Notes: generated by a model not told the origin, from the letters alone. A stretch of 64,000 nt of DNA from Bombilactobacillus thymidiniphilus (GCF_023380245.1 NZ_CP093365.1:930001-994000); one strand, 5' to 3'. Positions 28,154-37,454 are shown, counted from the stretch's first letter. Numbers and translations are program-made.

Positions 28154-30442
28154 ATGTTTAGTAAGAAGTTTATCAAAATTTTAGGTAGTCTATTAATGAC
28201 TGCCTTTTTATGTATTCTGGTTATGTCTAATGTCTATAATGCTGTTAACGCTAGCGATATGCAGCAAACCATAGATTTTAATCAAAAATTAACTTCCAAG
28301 ACTCCAGTTTCCACTGGTGATAATGATACTTCCTCTCCCCTCACTTGGAAAGTGACTAATAATTTAGACGCCACCACCACAACAAATGTTCCTGATTTTA
28401 GCGTTAATGATCCTAATGATTCAACAAAGTGGTGGTACATAAAAGATAATGTCTTGCACATCAGAAATCATCAATTAAACTACAGTAATGATGCGCTTTC
28501 AGGTGTTTTGAATGATCCTAATGCCCCTATTGCAATTATATCTCGTCCGTGGCCTTGGACAAAGTATGCGCAATACATTACCTCAGCAGTGATGGAAGAT
28601 ACTACAACTGCTACTTCAATTCCCGCATTGTTTCAAAATTGTATTAACTTACGTCATGTGACTGGTTTAGATAGATTGATTAGTAGTGATATTACAAGGC
28701 TAAATTCTTTATTTGCTGGATGTAAAAGTTTGACTGACGACGATCTTAATGAATCTATCGATTTTTCTAAATGGGATACCAGTAATGTGATTACTGTTGA
28801 GTCCATGTTTGAACAGTGTTCTTCTTTAACTACTATTGATTTGAGTGATTTAAATTTATCTAAGGTAACATCTACCTCAAAGATGTTTAGTAAAGACACA
28901 AGTTTGCAAAGTGTCACTTTGGCACCTACCATGCTTGCGGTCGCAGGTTGTGGAAGGATGTTCTCTTACGATGATAAACTGCAAAAAATTAATTTTAATG
29001 ATTTCAATATGCCTCCTGACAGGAGTGCTAGACAAACAGATTCACCATTAACCGGTTGTAGTAGTCTCTGGCAGTTTTCTGTGGGACCTAATGCTAAAAT
29101 TAATATCAATGTTGTTGATGTACCGGGAATTTCCGGAGGACAATCTTACTACACTAATCTCTTTCCTACTAGGGATCGTTCAGCAGCTCCTTACGAATTA
29201 GCTGCTGAAGACGGTGGTGCTTGGAATTGGAAGGAAATGGGAGGCAAAGTTGGTATTCCTGAAACCGATCCTACTAAGGCTAATGGGGTAGCTACTCTGT
29301 CACCAATGCTACTTATCGATGATATTAACTCTCACAATAGTAATAGTGTCAATTCTATAACAGGGTTGCCTATTTGGACATATGTTTGGGAGCCACAGTG
29401 GTGGACAATTGATGATCAAGGAACTTTACACATTGCTCACCATCAGTTGTCTGACACTGATCATCAAACTTTCTATTGGCCTTGGAATTCAGAATCTTCG
29501 GCTAATATTGGTGCAGTACAACGAGTAGTTATCGATGATGATGTAACGGTTAAAGGTAGTAGTCTGAATGGTTTTTTTCAAAGCATGTACAATCTAACTG
29601 AAATTAAGGGCTTACAGCATTTGTTTAATTCTAATATTTCTTCGGCTGAATCTTTGTTTGCTGGATGTAAAAGCTTACAGACCCTTGATTTGACTGGATT
29701 AAATTCTAATGGTGGTGCATACACAACTAGTATGCTTTCAGGTTGCACAAGTTTATGGCACTTGCATGTTAATGGTAAATTTAATGCGAAGGATGCAGGT
29801 TTACCTAGTCATACAGCTAATCAAGTTTTTTATGATAGTGATCACCCTAAGTATCTATTGAAAGCTGCTAGTGCTAATTGGCGCGAAGTTAAACCTAGTG
29901 ATAATCCTAATGAACCAGCAGGAGACAAATTTTCACAGGACGATGTGTATAAAGCCATGGCAGACGGGAAAGATCATGATTTCGTCTGGGATCAAAATCC
30001 AGGTTTATTAACCATGAGTGCGCCTACTAAGTTTAATTTTGGTAGCCACTTTTTACTGACAAGTAACTCTTCACAATTGCATCCATTGGGTACTGGTTCT
30101 GGCGATCTAAAAATTGTAGACACGCGCTATGATCGCTTGGATCGTGATGCTGTTCCTAATGATGTGACCATGACTGCTAGTCATCCTGCAAGTGCTGATT
30201 CTTTCGATCTGGCTAATCATTTATTTTTCCGTCAGAGTGAAGATAGTCCTTGGCAGTCACTTGAAAAACCGATAGGTTTAACTGATGTTGATTTAAACAA
30301 AACAGTTGCTGCCGACCAAGTTAGTTATAGTAAGACAGATCTAGCTAGTTTATTTCAGCTACAATTTCTACCAAATAAATATCCTAAATGGGGTACCTAT
30401 AAAACAGCAATTACCTATACTTGGAACAATACCCCCCACTAA
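28154..30442 (+). CDS. BspA-type (DUF285) surface protein with WxL-like C-terminus
   Basis: Secreted protein of 762 aa starting at the ATG after GGGGAGATATT. A hydrophobic signal segment runs to about VNA (residue 33). Two DUF285/BspA-type leucine-rich modules follow, about 150-316 (SLFAGCKSLTDDD, WDTSNVITVESMFEQCSSL) and 412-546 (WWTIDDQGTLHIAHHQL, SLFAGCKSLQTLDL). The C-terminal 155 aa look like a divergent WxL wall-binding domain: FNFGSHFLL, LKIVDTRYDR, ending YKTAITYTWNNTP. WxL domains bind peptidoglycan non-covalently. The family is linked to host adhesion. No LPXTG or SLAP, and no DUF916 partner nearby. Confidence 0.72.
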   Translation: MFSKKFIKILGSLLMTAFLCILVMSNVYNAVNASDMQQTIDFNQKLTSKTPVSTGDNDTSSPLTWKVTNNLDATTTTNVPDFSVNDPNDSTKWWYIKDNVLHIRNHQLNYSNDALSGVLNDPNAPIAIISRPWPWTKYAQYITSAVMEDTTTATSIPALFQNCINLRHVTGLDRLISSDITRLNSLFAGCKSLTDDDLNESIDFSKWDTSNVITVESMFEQCSSLTTIDLSDLNLSKVTSTSKMFSKDTSLQSVTLAPTMLAVAGCGRMFSYDDKLQKINFNDFNMPPDRSARQTDSPLTGCSSLWQFSVGPNAKININVVDVPGISGGQSYYTNLFPTRDRSAAPYELAAEDGGAWNWKEMGGKVGIPETDPTKANGVATLSPMLLIDDINSHNSNSVNSITGLPIWTYVWEPQWWTIDDQGTLHIAHHQLSDTDHQTFYWPWNSESSANIGAVQRVVIDDDVTVKGSSLNGFFQSMYNLTEIKGLQHLFNSNISSAESLFAGCKSLQTLDLTGLNSNGGAYTTSMLSGCTSLWHLHVNGKFNAKDAGLPSHTANQVFYDSDHPKYLLKAASANWREVKPSDNPNEPAGDKFSQDDVYKAMADGKDHDFVWDQNPGLLTMSAPTKFNFGSHFLLTSNSSQLHPLGTGSGDLKIVDTRYDRLDRDAVPNDVTMTASHPASADSFDLANHLFFRQSEDSPWQSLEKPIGLTDVDLNKTVAADQVSYSKTDLASLFQLQFLPNKYPKWGTYKTAITYTWNNTPH

Positions 30443-30700
30443 TATTGCAGTTATGTAACAAATTATTTACGGATCCCCAAAGAATATGATTATTCCTTGC
30501 AAACGAACTCAAATGCGTTAAAATAACTATGTTGGTAATAATATCGATTAGTTGACGGTAACTATGATGTATCTGTTCAGTACTTGACGACTATCAACGA
30601 TTCATTCATTGTGCTGGGGTTTGGATGCAATTTAAGTTATACTGCGAGTAATCGATGTTAGTTTAATATTATGATAATTTCCAAGGAGGAATACCACACT
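30443..30700 (+). promoter_or_regulatory. Long upstream region of the S-layer-like gene
   Basis: About 258 bases without a gene. TTGACG occurs twice (30552-30557 and 30584-30589) and TATACT once (30638-30643), but none forms a well-spaced pair, so I cannot place the promoter. A strong AAGGAGG precedes the ATG at 30701. No terminator for the upstream gene is clear. Confidence 0.3.
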
Positions 30701-32236
30701 ATGAAAAAATCTTCATTAATGGGTGCTAGCGTTGTGGCTGCTGCTTTATTGGCTGTTGCTCCAGTCGCTGCTCCCGCTGTAAGTGCCGTTTCTGGTACAC
30801 AAGTAGTTAAAGCTGATAATGCTCCTACAGATGCTCAAAAAGATGCTGCTGTTTCTAAGGCTTTATCCGCTTATAACTTTGCCAATAGTAAAGATGAGAG
30901 CGTTTCTGTTTTAAGGCCTAGCTCTGATGGTAGCGTTCCTGCTGAATTGACAGTTGACGGATTTGATAAAGATGGTACTACTTTGGCTGATTTCTTTAAT
31001 GGAACTTCAGCTAGAAACGCGTTTGCAAAGTACTTCCAAACTGGTGCTTTAGCTGGCAAGGATGATGTAGCTGCTTTGGCTGCCGCTAGTGGTTACAATG
31101 TCAAAGTAACTTACAGTGATGGAACTAATAATTTAGGCCAAGATGATTTATCTACAGCTATTAGCAAAATTTCTGCTGACAATAAAGGTAGTCTTAAAGA
31201 AACAGTTACTGTAACTGCTAAGAACACTGATGGTAGTGAACGTACGGTTGCTACTTTACCAATGACTCTTAATTTCACTCCTGCAGCTACTCCGGCCCCA
31301 GACCCAGCTGCCGAAACAACATCTTTGTATGTGAGTGGTAAAACTGATTTCACTCCCGCAGCCGGTGATAGTGTATATCCTTACCTTTTGAATTCTTCTT
31401 TTAAGAATGAAGGCGGCACTATTTATAATCAAAATGCTGATAGTGTAGGTAGCGCTGCATCAGGCAAGATGTATGTTGCTGATGCTTCTGGTAATGCTAC
31501 TGGTGATGCTTTGACTTCATCTGATAAGTTTGAAGCTGGTAAAACTTACACACAAGATATTAGTATCGCGACTAACGATTTTAACTTGAGTAATAATGAT
31601 GTTGATCGTAACCCACTTATTTTCGTTAACGGTAAACCTGTCGCAGCAGATGCTACGGGTAATGTTACTTTAAAACGTACTTTCACAGTTCCTAAGGGTG
31701 ATGGCGTTAATGTTACTCCAGCACCTGCTAAAGAAGAAGCTGTTGATGGCGTTGTTGTAATCAACAGTGACGTTGCTCATGGCAATGCTCAATTATATGA
31801 TGAAGCTGGCAATCCGATTGTTGACTGGGTCTTACCTGCTGGTACACCTTGGTATACAGGTATGAAACGTACTATCTTGAAAGATGGTCAAGCATACTAC
31901 CAAGTTTCCACACATGCTTACGTTAAAGCTAGCCAAGTTAAATATATCCCTGAAGCAGATTGGCAAGCACAAACTGCTAAAGCTGATATCACTAACGTTA
32001 ACGGTGTCTTCACTGTTAAAGTCGATGGTTCCGATATCTTACCTTTAAAGACGGTTGCTTTGAATGATGCACAAAACTCTTTTGTATCATCTGACCGTGT
32101 CTTAAATGGTGGCACATCTTGGGCAGTTGACCAAAAGGCTGTTTTAAATGGTGAAACTTACTACCGTGTATCCACTAACTTATGGGTACGTGCTTCCTCA
32201 AACGGAATCAGCAACGGTAACTTTGTTGAACGTTAA
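30701..32236 (+). CDS. S-layer-like secreted protein with two C-terminal SLAP domains
   Basis: A 511-aa protein whose signal peptide (MKKSSLMGASVVAAALLAVA, cleaved near VKA at about 38) strongly resembles those of Lactobacillus S-layer proteins. The mature part is Ala/Thr/Val/Asp-rich, beta-like and without cysteine. Two SLAP domains end it (about 355-425 with YYQVSTHAYVKAS, and about 440-505 with YYRVSTNLWVRAS), matching the wall-anchoring half of SlpA. A strong AAGGAGG precedes it and a terminator follows directly. It may be the main S-layer protein or an S-layer-associated one; expression level would decide. Confidence 0.75.
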   Translation: MKKSSLMGASVVAAALLAVAPVAAPAVSAVSGTQVVKADNAPTDAQKDAAVSKALSAYNFANSKDESVSVLRPSSDGSVPAELTVDGFDKDGTTLADFFNGTSARNAFAKYFQTGALAGKDDVAALAAASGYNVKVTYSDGTNNLGQDDLSTAISKISADNKGSLKETVTVTAKNTDGSERTVATLPMTLNFTPAATPAPDPAAETTSLYVSGKTDFTPAAGDSVYPYLLNSSFKNEGGTIYNQNADSVGSAASGKMYVADASGNATGDALTSSDKFEAGKTYTQDISIATNDFNLSNNDVDRNPLIFVNGKPVAADATGNVTLKRTFTVPKGDGVNVTPAPAKEEAVDGVVVINSDVAHGNAQLYDEAGNPIVDWVLPAGTPWYTGMKRTILKDGQAYYQVSTHAYVKASQVKYIPEADWQAQTAKADITNVNGVFTVKVDGSDILPLKTVALNDAQNSFVSSDRVLNGGTSWAVDQKAVLNGETYYRVSTNLWVRASSNGISNGNFVER

Positions 32237-32250
32237 TCTTAATTGATTGT

Positions 32251-32285
32251 AAAAGACGAGATCTTTGGATCTGGTCTTTTTCTTT
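32251..32285 (+). terminator. Terminator of the S-layer-like gene
   Basis: AAAGACGAGATC pairs with GATCTGGTCTTT (one mismatch) and is followed by a T-rich tail. Confidence 0.85.
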
Positions 32286-32392
32286 TACATAATATTAATA
32301 TTTTATTTGTGTTACATCTTTTTAATAGCTCTTGTTTCACTTTCTTTTTATCGCTATCATGAATTTATACTTGATTTGCAGGAGGCTTTCCT

Positions 32393-33397
32393 TTGAAACG
32401 TACTATTTTTAATTCGGCTTTGGTTGCTACTTTGTTAGCAACGGCGATTACACCTGCTATAGCTAATAGCACGCAGGCAGCTGACAATAACAATGTTGCC
32501 GCTAGCCAAGCTGACACCAATAATAACAACCAACAAATTGATTCGGCTACTGCCCAAGCGGCTAATCAAGCTAGCAACAATCAACCACAATTTTCCACGA
32601 AGGACCAACAAGTGGATCCAACGGTTAGTCCAGTAGCACCAACTGCAACACCAGCAGTTTCGACGAAATCAGTAACGACTTCTAACTATGCTTCACCACA
32701 AAGTTTCATTCAACAAATTGCGCCTTATGCACAGCAATCGGCTAATAATTATGGTCTTTATCCTTCCGTCATGATGGCACAAGCCATTTTAGAAAGTGGT
32801 TGGGGTTCTTCGACTTTATCGCAAGCACCAAATTACAATTTATTTGGTATCAAGGGTTCTTATAACGGTGCTTCTGTATCCATGCCTACATTAGAATGGA
32901 TCAACGGTGGCTATGTCACGGTTAATGCTAATTTCCGCAAGTATCCGAGCTATTTAGAATCTTTCAATGACAATGGTGACAAGCTGCGCAATGGTATTTC
33001 TGGTGCTCCTGATTTTTATAAAGGTACTTGGCGTGAGAATACTAGCAGCTACAAAGATGCCACTGCTTGGTTGCAAGGACGTTACGCAACGGATCCTAGT
33101 TATGCTAGCAAGTTAAATAATATCATCCAAACTTACAATTTAACACAATATGATGGTAGTTCTACTACTGGTGGTAGTACAGGTACAGCCACTGAAGGCA
33201 GTTATGTAGTCCGGATCACTAATGTTGATCAATATGCGAATATGTATGATGATCAAGGCCAGTTAGTCGATGGTCCTGTCTTATTGAAGAACACTGATTG
33301 GAAATCTGACAAATTAGAAATTATCAACGGAGTGCAATATTTCCGTGTTTCTACTCATTTGTGGGTGAAAGCTTTAGATGTTACGCGTATTAAATAA
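32393..33397 (+). CDS. GH73 endo-beta-N-acetylglucosaminidase with SLAP domain
   Basis: Secreted peptidoglycan hydrolase of 334 aa, TTG start six bases after AGGAGG. A signal peptide ends near QAA (about 30), then a Gln/Asn/Ala-rich linker. The glucosaminidase (Flg J-like, GH73) domain covers about 100-255: [10 protein letters not shown] holds the catalytic Glu134, with [13 protein letters not shown] and the typical [11 protein letters not shown]. One SLAP domain ends the protein (about 265-334, [12 protein letters not shown]), which should hold it on the wall. Likely role is cell separation or wall turnover. Confidence 0.88.
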   Translation: MKRTIFNSALVATLLATAITPAIANSTQAADNNNVAASQADTNNNNQQIDSATAQAANQASNNQPQFSTKDQQVDPTVSPVAPTATPAVSTKSVTTSNYASPQSFIQQIAPYAQQSANNYGLYPSVMMAQAILESGWGSSTLSQAPNYNLFGIKGSYNGASVSMPTLEWINGGYVTVNANFRKYPSYLESFNDNGDKLRNGISGAPDFYKGTWRENTSSYKDATAWLQGRYATDPSYASKLNNIIQTYNLTQYDGSSTTGGSTGTATEGSYVVRITNVDQYANMYDDQGQLVDGPVLLKNTDWKSDKLEIINGVQYFRVSTHLWVKALDVTRIK

Positions 33398-33402
33398 TTT
33401 AG

Positions 33403-33436
33403 AAAAGTAATACTTTTGAGTAAGTATTACTTTTTT
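33403..33436 (+). terminator. Terminator of the GH73 gene
   Basis: AAAAGTAATACTT pairs with AAGTATTACTTTT, ending in TTTTTT. Confidence 0.88.
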
Positions 33437-33525
33437 GCATTTGTGTTACACAATGATTAAAGATATTGTTGTCACAGGCACAGCTTGCTAAAATAAAAGT
33501 AACAATATAAGAGAAGGATAAATAG

Positions 33526-34476
33526 ATGTTGAAGTCAAAAAGTAAAGTCTTCACTATTTTGTGGAGTAGTTTATTAGCGCTTTTAGCAGTGCTAGTTTTT
33601 CATCAGCGTGTCAATGCGCAATCAGTGAATGATTACATTGAACAAAATAATATTCAACCAACCAATATTCAGCGAGTAGCAGGTACTTTTGATCAGTGGT
33701 TCGGCTATCGTAATGGTGTTGGTAAGCCAGAAGGGGTTGTGATCCACGAAACAGCTACGCCTGGTGCTACTGCATGGAATGAAGTAACTTATTTCAATCG
33801 TGAATGGCGTAATGCCCAGACTTATGTGCATGCCTTTGCCGATGCTAATAATATTTTGCAAATTCACGATACTGATTACGGTGTTTGGGGTGCAGGATTA
33901 TGGGCTAACCAGCGCTTTATCCAGATTGAACTTTGTCGCGAAACAACTTGGGATAACTTTGCTCGTTCTGTAAATAATCAAGCTTATTTTGCTGCTTACA
34001 TGCTCAATAAATACGGTTTGAAGCCATCCTTGGCTGATAATACTGGTAGTGGAACAATTTGGTCACATGATGCTGTTAATAAGTATCATCCATCTGCTGG
34101 TATGCACACTGATCCGATTGGTTACTTTAATCAATGGGGTTACAGCATGCAACAGCTGTTTGATTTAATTCAATACCATTACAACAAGTTGCATGGCGAT
34201 CCAGGCAATCCTGCAGCTGGCAGTGCTGATAATGGTTCTAATGCTGATCAAGGTATTGTGCGTGTTAATAGCAATATTCCGTATACGCAACTATACACTG
34301 AACAAGCCGACGGCAGTTTGACACCGATTGATTCTTGGGTGCTATTAAAGAATACAGATTGGTTGACCAACAAAACAATGGATTACAATGGTCATCGTTA
34401 CTACCGTGTTTCCACGCATGCTTGGGCAATTGATAGTGATGTGCATATTACCAAACCAATTCCTAATCAAAAATAA
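33526..34476 (+). CDS. N-acetylmuramoyl-L-alanine amidase (Amidase_2) with SLAP domain
   Basis: Secreted zinc amidase of 316 aa. Signal peptide to about VNA (31). The Amidase_2/PGRP fold shows likely zinc ligands His74 (VIHETATPG) and His194 (GMHTDP), with further histidines at 102 and 181 and Glu135 (IQIELCRE). It cleaves the bond between MurNAc and the stem peptide. A SLAP domain (about 245-310, YYRVSTHAWAID) replaces covalent anchoring. It follows the glucosaminidase gene with its own terminator in between, so the two are separately transcribed. Confidence 0.87.
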   Translation: MLKSKSKVFTILWSSLLALLAVLVFHQRVNAQSVNDYIEQNNIQPTNIQRVAGTFDQWFGYRNGVGKPEGVVIHETATPGATAWNEVTYFNREWRNAQTYVHAFADANNILQIHDTDYGVWGAGLWANQRFIQIELCRETTWDNFARSVNNQAYFAAYMLNKYGLKPSLADNTGSGTIWSHDAVNKYHPSAGMHTDPIGYFNQWGYSMQQLFDLIQYHYNKLHGDPGNPAAGSADNGSNADQGIVRVNSNIPYTQLYTEQADGSLTPIDSWVLLKNTDWLTNKTMDYNGHRYYRVSTHAWAIDSDVHITKPIPNQK

Positions 34477-34479
34477 AAT

Positions 34480-34509
34480 AAAAACGCCTCTTGATTGAGG
34501 CGTTTTTTT
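34480..34509 (+). terminator. Terminator of the amidase gene
   Basis: AAAAACGCCTC pairs perfectly with GAGGCGTTTTT around TTGATT; the T-run continues. Confidence 0.92.
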
Positions 34510-34528
34510 GTGAGCGTTTGGAGATAAC

Positions 34529-34554
34529 AAAAAAGAGCGAACAATGTTCGCTCT
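34529..34554 (-). terminator. Terminator of the small RNA
   Basis: A perfect 9-bp GC-containing stem with a 3-base loop, followed on the minus strand by six T. On the plus strand the tail is CTTCTTCG, so the minus direction is the functional one. Confidence 0.85.
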
Positions 34555-34659
34555 TCTTCGTATTTTCAATAAGCGACCTTACTGAAAAAAGGATTTGACA
34601 ATACGGTCTGGGGGAACCTTATCGTCAGCTGGGGATTCGTAGTACCAACGTACTACGAC
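34529..34659 (-). ncRNA. Candidate small RNA, about 131 nt, with two C-rich motifs
   Basis: An independent minus-strand transcription unit without an open reading frame. A promoter of TTGCTA (34690-34695), a 17-base spacer and TATAAT (34667-34672) predicts a start near 34659. The end is a strong terminator: AGAGCGAAC-ATT-GTTCGCTCT (34534-34554) and T6. The 5' end folds as GTAGTAC-gttg-GTACTAC. The middle has a stem pairing GACC and TATTG with CAGTA and GGTC. Between them lie AATCCCCAGC and GTTCCCCCAGACC, both largely single-stranded. C-rich loops of this kind pair with ribosome binding sites in several Firmicute small RNAs. No 6S, SRP, tmRNA or RNase P signature is visible. Confidence 0.65.
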
Positions 34660-34666
34660 AATAGTT

Positions 34667-34695
34667 ATTATATGATACCATCTAAAAAATAGCAA
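34667..34695 (-). promoter_or_regulatory. Sigma-A type promoter of the small RNA
   Basis: On the minus strand TTGCTA and TATAAT are separated by exactly 17 bases, and no coding sequence follows. Confidence 0.75.
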
Positions 34696-34907
34696 GATAT
34701 TTATTCGATTTTTCAATAAAAAAAATTGATCTATCTTTTTTAGTTACGCATTTATAAATTATCAATAAATACTAAAAAAAATCGCTTAAATTTACTACCA
34801 ATTTACCACCTTATATTTAGATTACCATAATTAGATAGCTAATTGCTTCCAGAGATATTATAGTAGTAATAAGAGCTAAATTCGAAGCTGGGAGATAAAT
34901 ATTTTTC

Positions 34908-36398
34908 ATGTTTAAAAAAAATTTCCGTATTTTTAGCGTAATATTAATTAGCTTGCTTTTGTTAGTAGGGTGTCATTCACGTGTGCCTTTCAACCAGCAA
35001 ATTACTCAAAGTAATAAGGCTTGGTATTTGTACCGGCAAGATAGTCATAAGCATCCACACAATGTTATGCGTCTGCAATTTTATAATGATAAAAGTGTTA
35101 GTGTGCAAAATGTTAATCTGTTAGGTGATCAACACGGTTATAATGTTTTGGATAAGGATTTTGCTAATCCGGCTTACCATCTCAATCAAGATGGTAAAGA
35201 GATCATTATTGAAACGGCGCATCCACGTATGGATTTAGCAGTTAAAGATGCTTATCAAGCCACCGTAGCAGGTTATAAGATGCAAGGTTTTCATGTGACC
35301 TATCAAGGCGCAAATTGGAATCTCGCACAGATTAAAGGGCAAAACAAGAAGCAGGTACACAATTACCAAAAGCAAGCTAAAAAGACGAATTATATTTCTA
35401 AAAAGCGTTCTGATCAATTGGGGAAACATCTTATGCAACATTTAGTTAAGATACCAGCGAAAGCATCTAAAAGTGTTGAAATTGCGCAACACAATGTCGC
35501 TGGCAATTACAATTATCGAGCAATGCTTGAAAATAAGCGAGTTTATGGTCATTTAATGCTCACCCAAGATGGTCAATTTACGAATACACTTTATATTCAT
35601 GCTAAGCAAAGCAAAAAAAATCCCACTATCGATAATCCTGTGATTGAGCAACAACAAACAACAAATGGTTATTTACAAAGTGCTTATGGCAAGTTGTATA
35701 TGAAGCCCTTGAATCAGCTCACGATTAAGTATTTCACGACTAACCAAAATCCTGATAACCCAGCCATTGATCAAATTAACTTGCACACTAATTCCAAGCG
35801 TTCTGGGCAAAATATTCGTACTGCCAGCTATCGGCTAGAGCTCAATAATGATAAGTTGTTTTTGTATAATAATACTTTAGCTGCTTGGACAGACGATCAA
35901 CAAGCTAATTCGACAGGAATTATTTTGTATAGCGATGATAATGCGCAGACTAACTTATCTTTGCCAGAGCAGTACAAGGAACTTTATCAACATTATCAAC
36001 AGCTCAAAAAACAACCAATCGCCTCTAATAAGGATTTGCGTCAGTTTGTTGGCATCACCGCTCAGCAACATGATGATGCAATTGCTGGTATTGATATTAA
36101 CTTAAATGGTAAATTTAGTGTGACACAAAAAACAACCGACTTTATCGGTGTGGCGCGTTCGGGTAAGAAGCAAGCAAAAATGCAATATTTGACGATGCTT
36201 GAACCAGCGATTATGCAAGAACAAAAAAGTAAGCATACAATTAATACCGCTGTGGGACAATTTTTGGTATTTGGCTATCGTCAGCAACAATTATACTTGT
36301 TGCAACAACCCAACACTGATTCGCAGACAGTTACTTGGACTAAATTTAATAATTTGCCTGTTCACTTGCCACTTGCTAACATTACTTTAAATAAATAA
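34908..36398 (+). CDS. Lipoprotein of unknown function
   Basis: A 496-aa predicted lipoprotein: MFKKNFRIFSVILISLLLLV followed by the lipobox GC. The mature protein is rich in Gln, Asn, Lys and His and looks beta-rich, with repeated phrases such as GHLMLTQDGQFTNTLYI and GIDINLNGKFSVTQKT that may be two copies of one domain (about 190-330 and 375-490). The ribosome site GGGAGA lies 12 bases before the ATG, an unusually long spacing. It is followed after 18 bases by the AI-2E-type permease gene, so the two are probably co-transcribed. Function unknown. Confidence 0.7.
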   Translation: MFKKNFRIFSVILISLLLLVGCHSRVPFNQQITQSNKAWYLYRQDSHKHPHNVMRLQFYNDKSVSVQNVNLLGDQHGYNVLDKDFANPAYHLNQDGKEIIIETAHPRMDLAVKDAYQATVAGYKMQGFHVTYQGANWNLAQIKGQNKKQVHNYQKQAKKTNYISKKRSDQLGKHLMQHLVKIPAKASKSVEIAQHNVAGNYNYRAMLENKRVYGHLMLTQDGQFTNTLYIHAKQSKKNPTIDNPVIEQQQTTNGYLQSAYGKLYMKPLNQLTIKYFTTNQNPDNPAIDQINLHTNSKRSGQNIRTASYRLELNNDKLFLYNNTLAAWTDDQQANSTGIILYSDDNAQTNLSLPEQYKELYQHYQQLKKQPIASNKDLRQFVGITAQQHDDAIAGIDINLNGKFSVTQKTTDFIGVARSGKKQAKMQYLTMLEPAIMQEQKSKHTINTAVGQFLVFGYRQQQLYLLQQPNTDSQTVTWTKFNNLPVHLPLANITLNK

Positions 36399-36416
36399 TT
36401 ATTCATGGGAGTTACG

Positions 36417-37433
36417 ATGAAAGCATATCAGAATTTTGTTGCTAATAGATCTTTGCGCCGAATGGTGGTACTACTGTTTTGTATTGTCTTGATCTGGTTT
36501 ATGCGTAGCATTATGAGTACTGTTTTATTGACTTTTATATTCACCTTTTTGTCTATTAGTTTGATTCGTTGGGTGCAAAAATATCTCAAGTGGAGTCCTT
36601 TTTGGATAATTACTCCGATTTATTTGATTATTGTAGGTTTAGTTTATTTGGTGGCGACGCATTATATTCCCAGTATCGTGGATTCTACGGTTATATTGGG
36701 TAAAAAAGTTTTTCACTTCTATAACAGCAGTCAAGTTCAGCACAACCCTAATATCAGCGTGTTAGTTGATTGGCTCAAAACACTTAAATTAGATGAACAG
36801 CTTAAAACGGGGGTAACACAAATAGTTCACTATGTTACAAGTATCGGTGCTATGGGTGTCACTTTGGTTATTTCATTTTTATTAAGCTACTTTTATAGTT
36901 TTGAAGCTGATCGGATGAATGCTTTTGGTCGCATGTTCAAAAATGGGCGTTTTAGTTGGTTTTTTGAAGATGTGCAATATTTTGCACAAACCTTTGTGAA
37001 TACTTTTGGGGTAGTATTAGAAGCGCAATTAATTATTGCTTTTATCAATACGATTCTAACGTCAATTGTTTTGATTGCTTTGAAGATCCCCAGTGTACCA
37101 AGTCTAGCTATTATGATTTTTCTGTTATCACTGATCCCGGTGGCTGGTGTTATTGTGTCTTTGGTGCCATTGTCAATTGTGGCTTATACCGTCGGCGGCT
37201 TTCGAGTGATGGTCTATATTTGGATTGCCATAGCTTTAATTCATTGTTTAGAAACTTATGTTTTGAATCCAAAGCTAATGTCAAGCCGTACCCATTTGCC
37301 GATTTTTGTTACATTTATTATCTTATTAATCTCCGAAAAATTATTGGGGACTTGGGGATTAATTGTTGGTATACCAATTTTTACATTTTTCTTAGATATT
37401 ATGGGAATTCGTCAAGGAAAAGTAAAAAAATGA
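36417..37433 (+). CDS. AI-2E family transporter (PerM/YtvI-like)
   Basis: A 338-aa membrane protein with the layout of the AI-2E/PerM family: paired N-terminal helices, a central soluble stretch (residues about 95-150), then helices with the late motifs IPSVPSLAIMIFLLSLIPVAG and HCLETYVLNPKLMSSRTHLP (the NPK motif is diagnostic). Members include putative autoinducer-2 exporters and Na/H antiporters, so the substrate is open. The start is placed at the ATG at 36417 after GGGAG; the in-frame ATG at 36405 overlaps that site. Confidence 0.82.
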   Translation: MKAYQNFVANRSLRRMVVLLFCIVLIWFMRSIMSTVLLTFIFTFLSISLIRWVQKYLKWSPFWIITPIYLIIVGLVYLVATHYIPSIVDSTVILGKKVFHFYNSSQVQHNPNISVLVDWLKTLKLDEQLKTGVTQIVHYVTSIGAMGVTLVISFLLSYFYSFEADRMNAFGRMFKNGRFSWFFEDVQYFAQTFVNTFGVVLEAQLIIAFINTILTSIVLIALKIPSVPSLAIMIFLLSLIPVAGVIVSLVPLSIVAYTVGGFRVMVYIWIAIALIHCLETYVLNPKLMSSRTHLPIFVTFIILLISEKLLGTWGLIVGIPIFTFFLDIMGIRQGKVKK

Positions 37434-37454
37434 ATTTTATATGATGTTTAGATG

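Noticed and set aside
34529-34659. Identity of the small RNA as 6S, SRP, tmRNA or RNase P RNA
   Set aside because: Its length, separate 5' hairpin and absence of the SRP GGAAG core, a tag reading frame or long closing stems fit none of these.
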